Shown here: one piece after another, positions 1 to 11,888 of the stretch | How the letters are laid out: each line of letters opens with the position of its first letter | Numbering within the stretch: position 1 is the stretch's first letter | Assembly (NCBI GenBank): GCA_014529385.2 | Contig: CM043970.1 | Coordinates: forward strand, 43,103,279 to 43,167,278 | Length of the DNA: 64,000 bases | DNA from: Adiantum capillus-veneris | Taxonomy: Eukaryota; Streptophyta; Polypodiopsida; Polypodiales; Pteridaceae | Direction of reading: 5' to 3' | Position numbers and translations under genes: made by a program | The notes under the pieces: generated by a model | The model's input: the letters and a program-made list of their open reading frames with translations, nothing else | The model's database searches: none | Told to the model about the DNA's origin: nothing

Positions 1-637
1 GGATTTGTGTGACAAGTGTCTATCTTTTCAAAATATCTTGAAATTATCTTCAAAGTTTCTAGATCTTTCTCTTCAAGAAATATCTAGAGGTTCTTCTACA
101 TATTTCTCCAAATATCTTCTCCTTGCCGCCACATGTCAAGGGTTAAGCCTCCAAGAGTTGTTGAGCTATGGTGAGAACATGTGCATAAAGTATCTTCATA
201 AAAAATTGAGAGAGAGCTTGGCATACATCATGGATGACATCAAACAAACTCATAACCACTTTTTAAGGGATTTTTCTAGGTCCATAATCGCTCCAAAGTG
301 CACCTACTATGTGTAGAATGACACCTCATGGGGTATACTATGAGTAAGGCCACTTTTGGCCATGCTACACATGTCATATGCCACCTAGGATTCCTAGTAG
401 ATAGGAGGTATGTTTTATAGGCTCATTTCATCATGGCTCCAAAAAGAGGTTCACAAAGAAGCCCGGGATCATAGGACGAAGCCCATTCCCAACAAGAGTG
501 ACACATCAAACTTCGACTAGCTTTTTGCATGCTAAATAGAAAATGCATATACTTATGCACACTTAAGGCATACACATAAAATCCATAATATTTTAGGGCT
601 TAGATTTTGTTTCCCACTATGTACGTGCCACGATACA
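1..637 (-). repeat. Gypsy-type 3' LTR, partial (runs off window)
   Basis: Read on the minus strand, the LTR appears to start near 637 with TGTATCGTGGCACG, directly after the integrase reading frame and a purine-rich stretch (GGACGGGGTGGATG, about 640-653), which is the expected polypurine-tract position. It continues to the window edge. Its sequence recurs at 11889-12768 (same strand) and 33130-34040 (opposite strand). The integrase frame runs some 30 codons into the LTR before stopping at 553. The LTR end and the outer flank lie outside the window, so neither LTR length nor target duplication can be given. Confidence 0.75.
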
Positions 638-1854
638 ACATCCACCCCGTCCAAATCTGCACATCCTCCGGTATGTGCCACAGCCGATGTTTGCAGGTTT
701 GACTCTCTTGGAGTTTCTTCTTCTTCATCTTCATTGGGTGATTCGAAACCTTCACTCTTGCTTACTTCATCAGCCGGATGACTATCCTCTCTTCTTTTGA
801 ATACCTTGATTCTCTTTCCTGCAATGGGTATCTTTATCTCTGTTCCATCCAATTCAGCCAAGGTGTAAGTGGCATTGCTATGTACGTACTTGACTATATA
901 CGGTCCAAACCATCTTTTTGAAACCTTTTGCATGACAGTATGCTGGTTATCAAGACTACTGTCATACACTAAAACCCAATCTCCTTGCTTAAATACATTC
1001 CTTATTAGCCTATGTCGTCTATCAAAGTAGTCCTTGCTTTTCAACCTGGCATTCTTCAATCTTTCTTTTGCAACCTCAATGTCTTCAAGCCTTCTTTCTA
1101 GCTGTCTTATACGCAAGGCAAGGAGCTCTTCTCTGCTAAGCCGATGTTGCCAAGGTAGCACATTCCATGTGGGAATGGTCTCTTCAAGGGGCATTACAGG
1201 CTTTAGACCATACATCAATTTTGCAGGCATGTAGCCAGTTACTGAGCTATGTGTCGTGCGATCAGCCCATAGAGCAAATGGAAATAGTTTTGGCCACTTA
1301 CTAATTCTCCCTTCACAAGCTTTAGCCAAGGCTTTAATGATTGGTGGATGCCCTTTTTCACTTTTCTCGTTGCCTTCCGGATTGTAAGCGGTGGTAAGGG
1401 AAAGCTTGATTCCTATCCTGGAAAAGAATTCCCTTGCTTCCTCTGCATCTAGCTCTCCTCTATCTGCAGTTATCTTTCCCATACAACCATAGTGGCAGAT
1501 TACATCCTCAAGGAGAAATTTACATACTGCCTCTATAGTCTTTGTCCTTAAAGCTCGCCCTTCAACCCGATTAGTCAAGTCTTCTCTTGCAAGAACCAAG
1601 TACCTCATCTGCCAGAGTCCTAAAGGCATGGTGACTAGATCCACAACCCATTTGTAATGCATGGCTAGTAGATAAGTAGGATGTAACCTATCACCATGTC
1701 GCACATTTGAATACATTTGACATGTTACACATGATTCCACAAAGTGGGATACATCCTTGTACATACCTTTCCACCAATACCTTTCCTTTATCTTTGAAAA
1801 GGTTGCCCACACACCATGGTGTCCAGCCCATAGGTTCTCATGAAACTCTGGCAT
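553..1854 (-). CDS. Gypsy integrase (433-codon open frame)
   Basis: This is the longest intact frame of the gypsy element. Near the N terminus it has a zinc-binding HHCC arrangement: AGHHGVW, then ESCVTCQ about 30 residues later. The DDE core follows: a first Asp in WVVDLVTMPLG, a second in KITADRGELDA, and the Glu in AYNPEGNEKSEKG. The C-terminal part carries FGPYIVKY, a GPY/F-type motif, with GDWVLVY upstream. The enzyme would insert element cDNA into nuclear DNA. The frame starts at an internal Met; in the living element it would be the end of a longer pol polyprotein, and the upstream join is broken. The last 30 or so residues are encoded by the 3' LTR. The catalytic triad appears intact even though the rest of the element is dead. 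Confidence 0.88.
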   Translation of the reverse strand: MPEFHENLWAGHHGVWATFSKIKERYWWKGMYKDVSHFVESCVTCQMYSNVRHGDRLHPTYLLAMHYKWVVDLVTMPLGLWQMRYLVLAREDLTNRVEGRALRTKTIEAVCKFLLEDVICHYGCMGKITADRGELDAEEAREFFSRIGIKLSLTTAYNPEGNEKSEKGHPPIIKALAKACEGRISKWPKLFPFALWADRTTHSSVTGYMPAKLMYGLKPVMPLEETIPTWNVLPWQHRLSREELLALRIRQLERRLEDIEVAKERLKNARLKSKDYFDRRHRLIRNVFKQGDWVLVYDSSLDNQHTVMQKVSKRWFGPYIVKYVHSNATYTLAELDGTEIKIPIAGKRIKVFKRREDSHPADEVSKSEGFESPNEDEEEETPRESNLQTSAVAHTGGCADLDGVDVVSWHVHSGKQNLSPKILWILCVCLKCA

Positions 1855-2159
1855 GAGCTTTACTTGACTCTGTTTGTTACATACTATCCTTTGTGGTTTA
1901 GCACCCCTCTGTTTTGGATGTTTCCATAAGTAACTATCCTGCAGAAAGTACTCATATGATTTTTTGCATATCCTCTTAAACTCATGCTCAGACCAATCAC
2001 CCTATTTTGTTAAAGTACTCAAATAACGACCAATAAGTAACCAATCTCCTTCATAACCATCTTCTAAAAACAACTCAAGTGCACTACGTGTGCCAACATC
2101 ATTATGCTCAACATGATTAAATGGAGTAGAACCTTGTGCCTACATCTTCACTATCATCT

Positions 2160-3722
2160 ACCATGTCTTGCTCATCCTCATACCTTGCCCTCGATAGCAT
2201 ATCCGCTACCGGATTGTCTTTTCCTGCAATATGCTTGGACTCGGGATCAAGGACTTAATGTAGGCAATCCATCTTAGCATGGCAATGTCTGGTGTTGAGC
2301 AGCTTGTAATCATTCCAAGGAGTGGCAGACAATTTGTTTCCACAACCACATATGCTCCAATCAAGTACTCCTTTTCCCACATTAGTGCTATAACCATGCC
2401 CCAAAACTCTCGTTCTACCTATGGGTAGTTCCTTTGTCGAGTACTTAGAACCTTGGATCCAAACCTTACCACATTCCTATGTCCCTCTTCGTCATCCTGC
2501 CCTATTGCCCATCCAATTCCTGTCGGACTCGTATCCATTGTCACTATTACTGGATTTCCACACTCATAGTTTACCTTTCTTAAAGTTGGTTCTTGTTGTA
2601 GAAAATCCTTTAGCTTTCTTATAGCCCTTGCTTGTGCGTCTCCCCAATGAAACTTTTGATTTTTCCTTAACAGCTGGTACAAAGGATCTGCTACATGTGC
2701 ATAATGTGGAATCCATATAACATAAGACACACATGCACCAAGAAATCTACGAACTTCACTCACATATATGCATACCTCCTTCATCTTCTGAAGTGCATCA
2801 ATTTTTGCTAGACAAGGTCGTCTCTCATTGGGACCACACATGTGCCGAACAATCAACACCTCCTACACTCCAAACACAGACTTTTGTTCTGAGAGGGTAA
2901 GGTTCACCTCTTCCAGTATGGATAGGATCTTGTCACAATCATCTATGTGTTGTGCCACAAAGTTGTGGCACCCCTTGGAATCAAAAGCTTCATCTTTATT
3001 ACTTACTTCACATCCTTTGATAGGAACATCATCAATAAAGGGCAAAGTTACTTGGGAATAAAGTCATGTAAGACCTTATTCATACCATTCATCATATGTG
3101 CAACCGAATTGGTTTCTCCCTATGGTAAGGTACACATCCTTACCAAACCCAAAGGTGTCTTCATGGTAGTCAGATCCGTGCTTTCCATTGCTAGTTGGAA
3201 CTGATCATACCTTGAGTACAAATCTCCCATAGAATAGATTGCCCTTCCTGAAAATGCTTCTGCAAACTCATCCAAAATTGGACCTATACCCATATTCCTG
3301 ATTGTGACTGTGTTGACCAGCTGCATATCTTGGATGAAGCACAAAGCTCCATTCTTCTTTGGTACTGTGAACCACCTGTTTGAGTATGGAGCACATCAAT
3401 GCTCCAAAATACCCATTTTTATCTTCTCATTTAGCAGCTCAATTAACTTTGGTAAGTGAGCCTTTGGAACTCGTATTGGTCATAAGTTCCAAGGTACATG
3501 ATGGATGGTAAAGATCACCATAGGAGCAACAATGGTAGGATCTACACATCCTATCTCATGTGGCTCAAATGCAAATGCTTTTCCATGTTTAGAGAGCATG
3601 TCTTCAAAACATTCCCTTTCAACTTGTGTCAAGGAGTCCTCATTCCCAATCTTCAATTGCTTTAGAGACTCCTTTGTAAACTGGTGTCCAATCCCTTTTG
3701 GATCTCTGAGCCTAGGTTGCAA
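2160..3722 (-). pseudogene. Gypsy reverse transcriptase and RNase H, frameshifted
   Basis: The RT is spread over several frames: 3722-3480 (fingers region), 3344-3120 with YSMGDLYSRYDQFQL (the gypsy DLxxGYxQ region), and 3045-2863 with PFIDDVPIKG, which replaces the usual YxDD active-site box by FIDD. RNase H follows at 2859-2419 (FHWGDAQARAIRKLK, then VTMDTSPTGIGWAIGQ), continues at 2397-2206, and ends near 2160 with DNPVADMLSRARYEDEQD, a typical gypsy RNase H tail. At least three stops or frameshifts separate the blocks, so no functional enzyme is expected. The domain order agrees with the neighbouring integrase. Confidence 0.82.
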
Positions 3723-4266
3723 AGAAGCCTGTTCTAGCTTTCCTTGCAGTCCTTTGGCAAAGGAAGTGCCACTAGTTTTAACATCTTTGCCACAGTCCTG
3801 TACTTGGTGTCCACCTTTACTTCATGTTTTTGCTTCCTATCCTCCTGTTCCTTTTGAAATGCCTCAACCAAATTGTGCATTTCAAGTGAGCACACTTTCA
3901 CTATCTCATTTTGGTCATGCAAAGGATAATCTACTATAGACTGCAAATCCTATAATGTGTCCACAAAAGAAAACTCCTCAAACACACCTATTATGTTTTC
4001 ATTGTTTCCTAGAAGACCATGTTCTTTCCACTCCCTTTGTAGACTATGTACATGTTTGCAGGAACCTCGACTCAAGTTCTCACATTTTAGAAAAGAGACA
4101 TATCCATATTCTGTTAGACCTGCAAAACCTGTACAAAAAACCTCCTTATGTGAGAACCTTTCCCTTTTTGTATCATCGTAATCCCGCTCTACAATGGTAC
4201 GTGGCCAAAACCCATTCTCTCTCGATGATCATAAAAATCTTTACTCAATCTGGAAACTGGGCGCTC

Positions 4267-4967
4267 TCAGAGACTGTCACGATTTCTTTCATGATTCACA
4301 CAGACAGTGAGAAATTGAATATCACGTTTCTCATCTTTACTTCTTATCCTAGCATAAGCAGAACCATCATCCATTACCTTTGTTTCCATTCTAACCCCTA
4401 CAATGTAGGGTTGTCCAAGGATGAGATCATAAGAAGATGTGTCATGTACAAAGAAATTTTTCTCTTCCTTTACATCTCCAATAGTCACTTTCACACTAGG
4501 ACAAGCTGCATATAACTCACCTGATGAATTATTTGCTACCTTAACCATCCATCCATGATCTGTGTCCATTGGTAATTTTCACTTGTTGAATAAGCTCTTT
4601 GACATTATGTTTATTTCTGAGCCATGGTCAATCAAGGCAACAAATAGCTCTTCAAGATCACCCACCTTGACCATTGTCTCTATTGTAGCTCTTGCCAATG
4701 AATCTTGGAAAAGTGACTTCTTGGAATGGCTTCGTACTCCTCATCTCCATTTGAAAAATGTACTTGCTTTGTTCTTCCAAAAGAATGGTAGCACCCTACG
4801 ACATCCTCATCATGCTCTCCGTCTTCCACCTGTATTACCTGTGTCTTTAAGCTTTCTCCTTCAACTTGTGGGCGAATGGTGTCAACAAGAGTTTGCCTCT
4901 TCCTCTTGATAATATTAATGATCTCCTCGTGAAACTCGCGCTTGGCTATGCCAAAGACCTCCCCCAA
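4267..4967 (-). pseudogene. Gypsy aspartic protease region
   Basis: Frame 4967-4680 is the pre-protease linker. The catalytic box appears in the short stretch between 4680 and 4570 as FVALIDHGSEINIMS, a retropepsin-like DHGSE loop in place of DTG/DSG. Frame 4569-4267 then has SYDLILGQPYI, the conserved LILG flap-side motif of plant retrotransposon proteases. A stop separates the two frames. In an active element this enzyme would cut the Gag-Pol polyprotein. The assignment rests on the two motifs and on the position between gag and RT. Confidence 0.72.
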
Positions 4968-5196
4968 GGTAAACTCTATTTTGCTATTTAAAATTTCTTT
5001 CTTCTAGAACTTTCTTTAAGTCTGTAGCAGCCTCAATATCAGGCTGTAACTTATAAGTTTGAGTTTCAGGCTTACCTTTTGTTGACTCCTTTTTCCTTTG
5101 AGTTGTACTTTCTTCCATAGTCGCTTTAGGTGGGGATGCTTCCTGTGTCGGAGGCGCTTGAGGAGCTATTGTGTAGCTTCTTCTAGTAATTCTGTT

Positions 5197-6536
5197 TTAT
5201 GGTCCTTCGTCACCACACTCTCGCCTGCTCTTTTCTTCCACAAAAACTTCGTTGTTTTGACATTTTGCAATATAGGCATGCACTGACAAGGAGTCCACAG
5301 GGTCATTCCATCCTGTTTCTAGACGCATACAGTCACCTGCTTCATGTAGGACTTCTCTTGTAAGCTTCCCTTTCCTTGCTAGCTTCATAGCACTTGGCCA
5401 CAACTTACCATTTTCTTCAAAACTCCTCAATGGTTCAATCTTGACTGTATAAGTAGATGCCTCGGATGTAGAGATGGCATGGGTAGTGGCCATATCCTCT
5501 ACCAGACTCTACATTCCTCCTTTCCCAAAGTTAGTCCTTAAAAGTAAACCTGTCTCCCTTAAGTGAATCTTCCCATCCTTTAAGAAGACAAGATCTTTTC
5601 TCAAAGCTTCACTGAAGCTGTCACATTCTCTCGTAGCATGCTCTGTGCTATCACACCGTATGCATCTATGAACAAAACCTTCTTTAGGTTGTTGTTTTTG
5701 CCTTGAAGCTGGTGACAATGGTTGCCCCTTCTCCTCAAGATTTGTGAGTTTTACTTTTAAATCCCTCATACCTTTCACAAGCTCATCTATTACGGTGTCA
5801 TGAACTTTTGGAAGTATAAAGGAAGAAGGCTTTACCATCTTTTTAGAAGTTGTGAAGGTAGATGGTGCACTACCAACAACCATCTTATCCCGTCTCCTTT
5901 GGTGCTTGGCAACTAATGAAACAACAGTTTCAACTTCGTTCCAATTTGTCTTCAGTCCCCGCTTACCTTCTTTGTCCTCAAGAAGTAGCTCCAATTGCTC
6001 CTGTTGCTTGTAAGATAAGCCCTGTCTTTTCTGAGTCAAGTGTGGCCTTCTCTGTCCTTGTGAGTTGAGCATATCATCGCTCAAAATCCCTAAGTAGCTG
6101 TGTTGGAAAGAGCCCCTCCTTCGGCTTGGCTACCCACTCCAGAAAAGTTCTCTTTGTTACTCTCTCAAAGTCCTCCATGAAATACTCCTCCTTCATCGCT
6201 AGCTTGAACTCCTCCCAATTTCTTCCATGCTCATTCCTGATTCCTCTCACATGCTCTCTAATCTCAAGAGTCACAACAAGATCAAAGCTTTGGAGCATCT
6301 CATCTTCTGGCACACAATACAACTCCATCTCCTTTACATAGCCACAAAAATACTGTCACATCTTTCCTATTAAACTGATCCATTTTGTGCACCATTGCTT
6401 GAATAGATTTGGTTGCTGACAGTTCTCGTCTTTCTGTAGCATGCTGTTGTTGCATAAATAAGGCAAATGCTTGAAACATTTGCATTGTAGTGGGATCAAA
6501 AGGCATACCTTGCTGCTGTGGATGATGATCACCCAT
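5197..6536 (-). pseudogene. Gypsy gag with CCHC zinc knuckle, frameshifted
   Basis: The start is the ATG at 6536 (MGDHHPQQQ). The capsid-like region continues in a second frame from 6328 (MLQSFDLVVTLEIREHVRG), so a frameshift lies near 6330-6350. Another stop lies near 6075. The third frame, 6084-5509, carries the zinc knuckle CIRCDSTEHATREC (CX2CX4HX4C), preceded by Gln/Lys-rich linker. Frame 5493-5197 is a further linker of unclear role. Gag would package the element RNA in cytoplasmic particles. Three or more lesions make this copy inactive. Confidence 0.75.
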
Positions 6537-7121
6537 GGTTGAAGTAGCTTGCAGATCCCCACTAACTCACCCTGACAAATTTTGCGTCGCGTTCACCAAA
6601 AAGTGTGTCAAAGAGTTGACGGTCTTGCCAGGAAGGCGCCGGGCCTCTAGCTTTGAGGGTTTGTGGGGAGACTTTGAAGGCTTTCACTTAAGCAAGCTTA
6701 GTGTTTGTAGCAAATACATTGTGTGTAGCCATTGGAATCTTACACGCAGGCACACACACATACGCACACGTGAAACCCTCAAAACAAAACAAAGATGAAA
6801 ACATCAAGGCTTTGATCATATCTAATCAAAGGTAAGATGAAAGGGTTCACTGATGCATTTATAGCAGTAAGTCATTGTGCTCCAAAATAGACTGTGAATG
6901 GTTCTTTTAAACTCTAACTTAGTGCTTACAAAGATGTAGATGTTTTGCCTAGTGATAGGAGTGAGCCGTGTGTACAAATCTTCTTGGTTCAAAGTAATAT
7001 TAAGAAAGCAAGACTCAATCCCTAGAGGAGAATAAATATGTGCACACCGAAAGAATTAGAGTAGTCTAGTAGTGGAAAAATAAGAGGACGTGGAGAAAGA
7101 AGAATTTCTCGCAATCTTTCT
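6537..7121 (-). other. Non-coding gypsy leader / junction DNA
   Basis: No credible reading frame. On the minus strand this is the stretch between the copia A1 3' LTR end (7122) and the gypsy gag start. It holds a short CA/TG-rich tract at 6750-6770. I could not place a primer-binding site or the gypsy 5' LTR end with confidence. Confidence 0.5.
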
Positions 7122-7348
7122 TGTTGGAATTAGGGTTGTAGAGAAATGCACACAACTTGGAGAAGATGAAGGAAGCTCAAGGCACACAATAGAGAGTATG
7201 TTTCTTAGTGTCCAATGGAAAGATAGATAGCCCTAGAGTGATGGGCGTATATACAATGCTCGGAGGAAAAAACCTCCTAAAGAGGAAAAAAATGCCCAGA
7301 CAGTCCTAGTGTGTTCACACACATCACTACCACATGAATATGGTAACA
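7122..7348 (-). repeat. Copia A 3' LTR (227 bp)
   Basis: Minus-strand LTR running TGTTACC...TTCCAACA. The right part matches 27370-27547 and 39929-40132, which are followed by ATTGGTATCAGAGC. That confirms the LTR 3' boundary. It contains the GTAGT pentamer that was the target of copia B2 in copy A3, so it shows the empty site. Confidence 0.85.
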
Positions 7349-7423
7349 AATCCCCCCTGGAGTGATGCGGTGAAGGAGAGCTATCACATGAGTGAAGGGA
7401 AGTGCGATGCCCTAAGCACATGA

Positions 7424-8800
7424 TTAGTCTACAAAGGGGAGTAAGCCCAAAGCTTTGCAGAAAGCTTCAAGCTTCTCATGAGACAATGCCTTTGTGAAAA
7501 TATCTACAAGGTTGTCCTGTGTTGGCACATAAGCCAAGCTGATCTCTCCTGCTGAGAGCCTCTCCCTGACATAGTGGTAATGCACCTCAATGTGCTTTGT
7601 GCGAGCATGAAAAGCTGGGTTCCTCGTAACTGCCAATGCGCTCTGATTGTCAGTGTAGATAGTGTTGGTAGTGCCCTGTCCAGCACCCAAATCATCCATA
7701 AGGCATCTGAGCCATACACACTCAACCGTAGCTGTGAAGACTGCCCTGTACTCAGCCTCACAACTCAAAGTGGCCACAATAGGTTGCTTCTTGCTCGACC
7801 ATGATATACATGAACTGCCAAGCATGAAACAAAAACCACTTGTGGACACTCGCGTGTCAAAACAACCAGCCCAATATGATTCCGAAAAACAAGTAATGAT
7901 CCCCCCCTGGGATAAAACAAGCCAAGGTGTAAAGTGCCACTAAGGTAGCAGAAAATCCTCTTGACAGCCTGCCAATTCTTAGACCCTCGGCTATGCATGA
8001 ATTTGCTGACCTGTGAGACTGCAAACTGAATATCTGGCCTCGTGTTGCATACATAAATGAGGCAGCCAACAATAGTTTGGTAAAGAGTAACATCAGCAGG
8101 ATCGCCAGCCTCATGTAGACTGAACTTCAAACCTGTTTCCATGGGAGTGGCAATAGGTTTGCAATCCTCAAGTCCAAACTTACATAGCAATGTCTCTATG
8201 TAACTTTTCTGACACAAGTCAATACCACCATCACACTGCTTAAACTGTATACCCAAGTAATGATGCAAGAGTCCCAAATCTTTCATCTTGAAAGTAGCAT
8301 TCAAATGAGCCTTAAATTCAGCAATATGTCTCTCATTTGGTCCAGTGATTAGCAAATCATCAACATAAAGAACCACAATGAGAAGTACATCACCCTCACG
8401 CTTTACATACAATGTGCTTTATGTTGGACTTTTACAAAAGACTCGTTTAACCAAATGAGTGTCAGGTTTCTCATACCAAGCACGAGGAGATTGCTTCAAC
8501 CCATACGAAGCCTTCTTACATTCTCACACTTTGTCCTCTTGTCCTTTTATGACATAAACAGCGAGGCTGCATTACATAAACTTCCTCAAATCTGTCACCA
8601 TTCAAGAAAGCAGTAACAATGTTTGATTGATGTACATCCCAACCAAAATGAGCTGCCAATGCACATAGAAAACGCACAGTAGTCATACGACAAGTGGGAG
8701 CAAAAGTCTCTTCATAATCTATGCCTTTTTGCTGTGCATAACCCTTTGCAACAAGTCGAGCCTTGTGGCGATCAATCTCACCATCCGTCTTGCGTTTCAA
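7424..8800 (-). pseudogene. Copia A1 reverse transcriptase-RNase H
   Basis: Frame 8800-8516 carries [19 protein letters not shown] and the [15 protein letters not shown] box. Frame 8412-7765 has the active-site box VLYVDDLLITGPN, then LHHYLGIQF and the RPDIQFAVSQVSKFMH block. Frame 7849-7424 is RNase H: SCISWSSKKQPIVATLSCEAEYRA, TDNQSALA, KHIEVHYHYVRE, and the terminal ADIFTKAL-type box here read as VDIFTKALSHEKLEAF. Stops or frameshifts near 8415-8515 and 7850 break the polyprotein. The YVDD and RNase H acidic residues are visible, so the damage is recent enough to leave the motifs readable. Confidence 0.88.
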
Positions 8801-8809
8801 CTTGTAAAC

Positions 8810-10612
8810 TCACTTCGTACCAATGGCCTTTTTACTAGGAGGCAAATCACATAAAGTCCATGTGTCATTTTCTATAAGTGAATCATATTCAGATTGCATG
8901 GCAGCCATCCAATTTTCTGAATTCTGTGCTTCATCAAAAGACAGAGGCTCCTCAACATCATGTAAGCTAGACACATCCAAAGCATAAAAATTTGATGCAT
9001 AAGATGCATGGCGAGAGCTTGAATGAGTACGACTAGACAAAGGTGCATCCAATTTACTACCACACAATGTGTGCACCAGCCATTTTGGCATACCTGTAGC
9101 CTGCTCATTTTCAGCCCTTTCCACATCAATTACATCATGTACATCTGCATTAGTAATAGGCTGATCTGTAACATTTTCAGAAACCCCCATAGGCTGTACA
9201 TGTGCCTCATTGGAACTTACATTCGTATTTCCACCACTAAAAAGAGGCAACAAAGTGTCATAAATGTCCTTCGAGATTACATTATTGTCTCTAGTATATG
9301 ACAGCAAGGGCTGAACAGAATCTTCCACAAACACTAGATCCCGTGAAACCAAAATACATTTTGTTTGCGAATGATACAACCTCTAACCTTTGCTTTCAGC
9401 ACTATAACCAACAAAAATACGTTTGACAGCCTTATCATCCAATTTTCTACGCTATGTTTGTGGCACCAAAGCATATGCCAAACAACCAAAAACACTCATG
9501 TGCTCAATAGAAGGATTTCTATCATGCCATGCTTCATATGGAGTAATAGAATGCAAAGCTTTTGTAGGACACCTGTTAAGTACATAAGTGGCACACATGA
9601 TGGCCTCAAGCCAAAGAGAATGCGGTCAAGCTTGACTTTTGACCATACATCGTGCCCTTTTCGTGAGTGACCTATTTTTCCTCTTAGCAACACCATTTTG
9701 CTGAGGTGTATAAGGCACTGTATATTGGTGTTTTATCCCACGACTAGCCAGAAATGCATTAAATTCATGAGACATATACTCCCCCCCTCGATCGGAACGG
9801 AGGGTGCCCATAGTACATTTCAAGAAATTTTCAGCCATAGTCAGAAATTGTTTGAAGCACATAAAAACTTCGGACTTCACTTTAAGCGGAAATACCCATG
9901 CATGCCTGGAGTAATCATCAATGAAAGTCACGAAGTAAAGGTAATTGCCCAAGGATGGAGTTTGCATCGGCCCACAAACATCACTATGCACAAGCTGCAA
10001 CCTGCATGTGGCCCTAACTGAACCATCCTTTGGAAACTTTGAATGCTGCATCTTACCCAAAATACAGCCTTCACAAACATGTTTGACAGGTGCTTCAAGA
10101 GGCGGCAAAGAAGCAACCATATCAGATTTTTGCAAACGCAGCAAATTGGCGAAATTCAGATGATCAAAACGTGCATGCCAAAGTTTTGCATATGAAAGAG
10201 TCCTTGAATTTGCAAGAACATTTGTAAAATTTTGTCCACACTTGTCACACAAAGTGAGCTTATACAGCCCACGGCACAAAAGGCCAGATGCAACAATTTC
10301 ATCACCAAAACTGAGATCATGAACTGTACATCTGTCATCCACAAATTTGACTACAAGTCCAAGTCTAGCAAGTGCGGATACAGACAAGAGATTCTTCTTG
10401 ATCCCAGGTACATAAAGTGCATCAACAAGTGTGAAGGAACTGCCATTTGCAGCAGTAAGCACAATCTTTCCAACTCCCTGAACTGGATATGAGGCATTGT
10501 TGGCACAAGTGACTGAATTCCCATGAGGGACAGACTCAAGAGAGGTACACAATTCACGATGTGAGGTAATGTGCTTTGTACCACCACTGTCGAAATACCA
10601 CACATCATGCAT
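8810..10612 (-). pseudogene. Copia A1 protease and integrase
   Basis: The protease active site is WYFDSGGTKHITSHRE, where copia elements usually have DSGAT (A2 and A4 do). The integrase has the zinc-binding region LWHARFDHLNF...HVCEGCILGK. Its catalytic Asp residues lie in VHSDVCGPMQTP and LRSDRGGEYMSH. The Glu position of the DD35E triad reads PQQNGVAKRKN, Lys instead of Glu; A2 and A4 keep AERKN here. Frame 9379-8810 is the integrase C-terminal and linker region. The E-to-K change alone should abolish integration, apart from the frameshift near 9630. Confidence 0.85.
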
Positions 10613-10619
10613 GCATCAT

Positions 10620-11678
10620 GGACAGCAGGATTGTAAGTGCACTCTGCGCTAAAAGCCCATTCTGCATCAACATCAGCATTACAGTCTCCTTTTACAGAAG
10701 ACTCAACATTGGTTGCATTTGTATTGGAACCAGCATTTCCAGTGGAACCACCCTCTTTCTTCTTAGCCTCGTTGGCCTTCAACTTAGGACATGACTTGAT
10801 CAAGTGATCATTAGCTTTACAGTAATGGCAACGCATATTCTTTTTGCCCTTGTCACCAGATTTGCCCGACAAAGTGCTGTTAGCAGAAGCATTAGGAACA
10901 GAAGTTTTTCTACTCGCAGCAGAACCATAAGAAGTGGCTGCATTGCTGCTACCACCCTTTCTTTGAGATCAATAAAAGCCCATTCAATTGCACGCTGTCT
11001 AGTCTTGTTTTTTTTGGAAATCCACTCTTGCAACAGCAATGTGCATAATGCATTAAACTTGACAACTTCTGGATTTCCTTGGGTCATAAGTCTCCAAGTA
11101 CTAGCAAAAGTCTGGTAAGAATCTGGTAAGGCATCAAGAACAGTCTGCACAAGGGAACTGTCTGAAATGACTTCTCCTACAGAAATACGTTGCTCATTGA
11201 TATCTGTGACACTAGCAAGGAAAGTGTCCATATCATCTTCCTCATGCATAATCTTTGACTCCAGCTCTTTACGCAACAAAGCAATTTTAGCCTCATTGCA
11301 GCTTGCATAAAGACCAGCCAAAATATCCCAAGCCTGTTTTGTAGATTTTGTTGAACGGATGTGAAAAACAATGGTGCGTTTCACAGACAACGCAATCAAT
11401 GCATGAGCCTGCGCATCCTTAACATCCCAACGATCTTGTTCTGCCATAGGCAAAACAACTCTAACAACAGCAATCCTTGCAGCAAGACTTGCAACATCCT
11501 CAACATCGCCTACATCCTCAGAACCAAGACGTACATCAATGCCCTGCACAATGTTCTAGACGCCCTTTGACACAAGAACATGTTGCATCATATAAGCCCA
11601 CATAGGGTAGTTGTCCCCATCCAACCTGTCCTCAACAGCAAACATCTTGAACACATCTGTGTTGTTGTTGTCAGCCAT
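10620..11678 (-). pseudogene. Copia A1 gag
   Basis: The start is the ATG at 11678 (MADNNNTDVFKMFAVEDRLDGDNYPMW), typical of copia gag. After SKGV the frame hits TAG at about 11563 where homologous elements would have Trp (GVWNIV). It resumes as NIVQGIDVRLG and continues to about 10800. The CCHC knuckle CHYCKANDHLIKSC lies near 10840. The TAG is shared with copy A4, and the same CTAGAACATT string survives in A5. Confidence 0.83.
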
Positions 11679-11888
11679 GGTAAATGCTGCACCTGATGTG
11701 AAAACTGCCCGAAAATAGGAGAAACGGACAACACGTGCTATATAGCACAAACCGTAGAAGACTATAAGGCACATGTTATGCAGAAAACAACACTAACAAA
11801 AATTTTGCACCAAATGACGAAATAGCTTGTGCAGTACTGCCTGTAGTGGAAACGGAGTCCAAAATGAGGCCAAATAAAAAATGTGAGC

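Larger units (their letters stand above)
553..7121 (-). mobile_element. Ty3/gypsy retrotransposon, degenerate, minus strand
   Basis: Domains in transcription order are gag with a CCHC knuckle, aspartic protease, reverse transcriptase, RNase H and integrase. Integrase after RNase H is the diagnostic gypsy order. No chromodomain is visible after the GPY/F-like region. The body is broken by several frameshifts and stops upstream of the integrase, so it cannot make its own polyprotein. The 5' leader (6537-7121) is non-coding. A copia element (7122-11888) abuts it, so the gypsy 5' LTR is displaced or lost. Whether the LTR piece at 11889-12768 belongs to this same insertion is uncertain, because the pre-LTR sequences differ. 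Confidence 0.85.
7122..11888 (-). mobile_element. Ty1/copia retrotransposon family A, copy A1
   Basis: Order on the minus strand is gag, protease, integrase, RT, RNase H, 3' LTR: the copia order with integrase before RT. The 3' LTR spans 7348-7122, starting TGTTACCATATTCATG and ending TTCCAACA, and follows a G-rich polypurine tract (CCAGGGGGGAT, about 7350-7360). At the other end copia leader sequence stops abruptly at 11888 against gypsy-LTR DNA, without a 5' LTR or primer-binding site. The element is therefore 5'-truncated or was recombined after insertion. Related copies are A2 (17456-20140), A4 (27370-30375), A3 (34385-40310) and A5 (57274-57827). Confidence 0.88.

Noticed and set aside
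3505-4515. Plus-strand frames of 140-190 codons opposite the gypsy pol
   Set aside because: They lie antisense to protease/RT blocks with clear retroelement motifs and have no family signal of their own.
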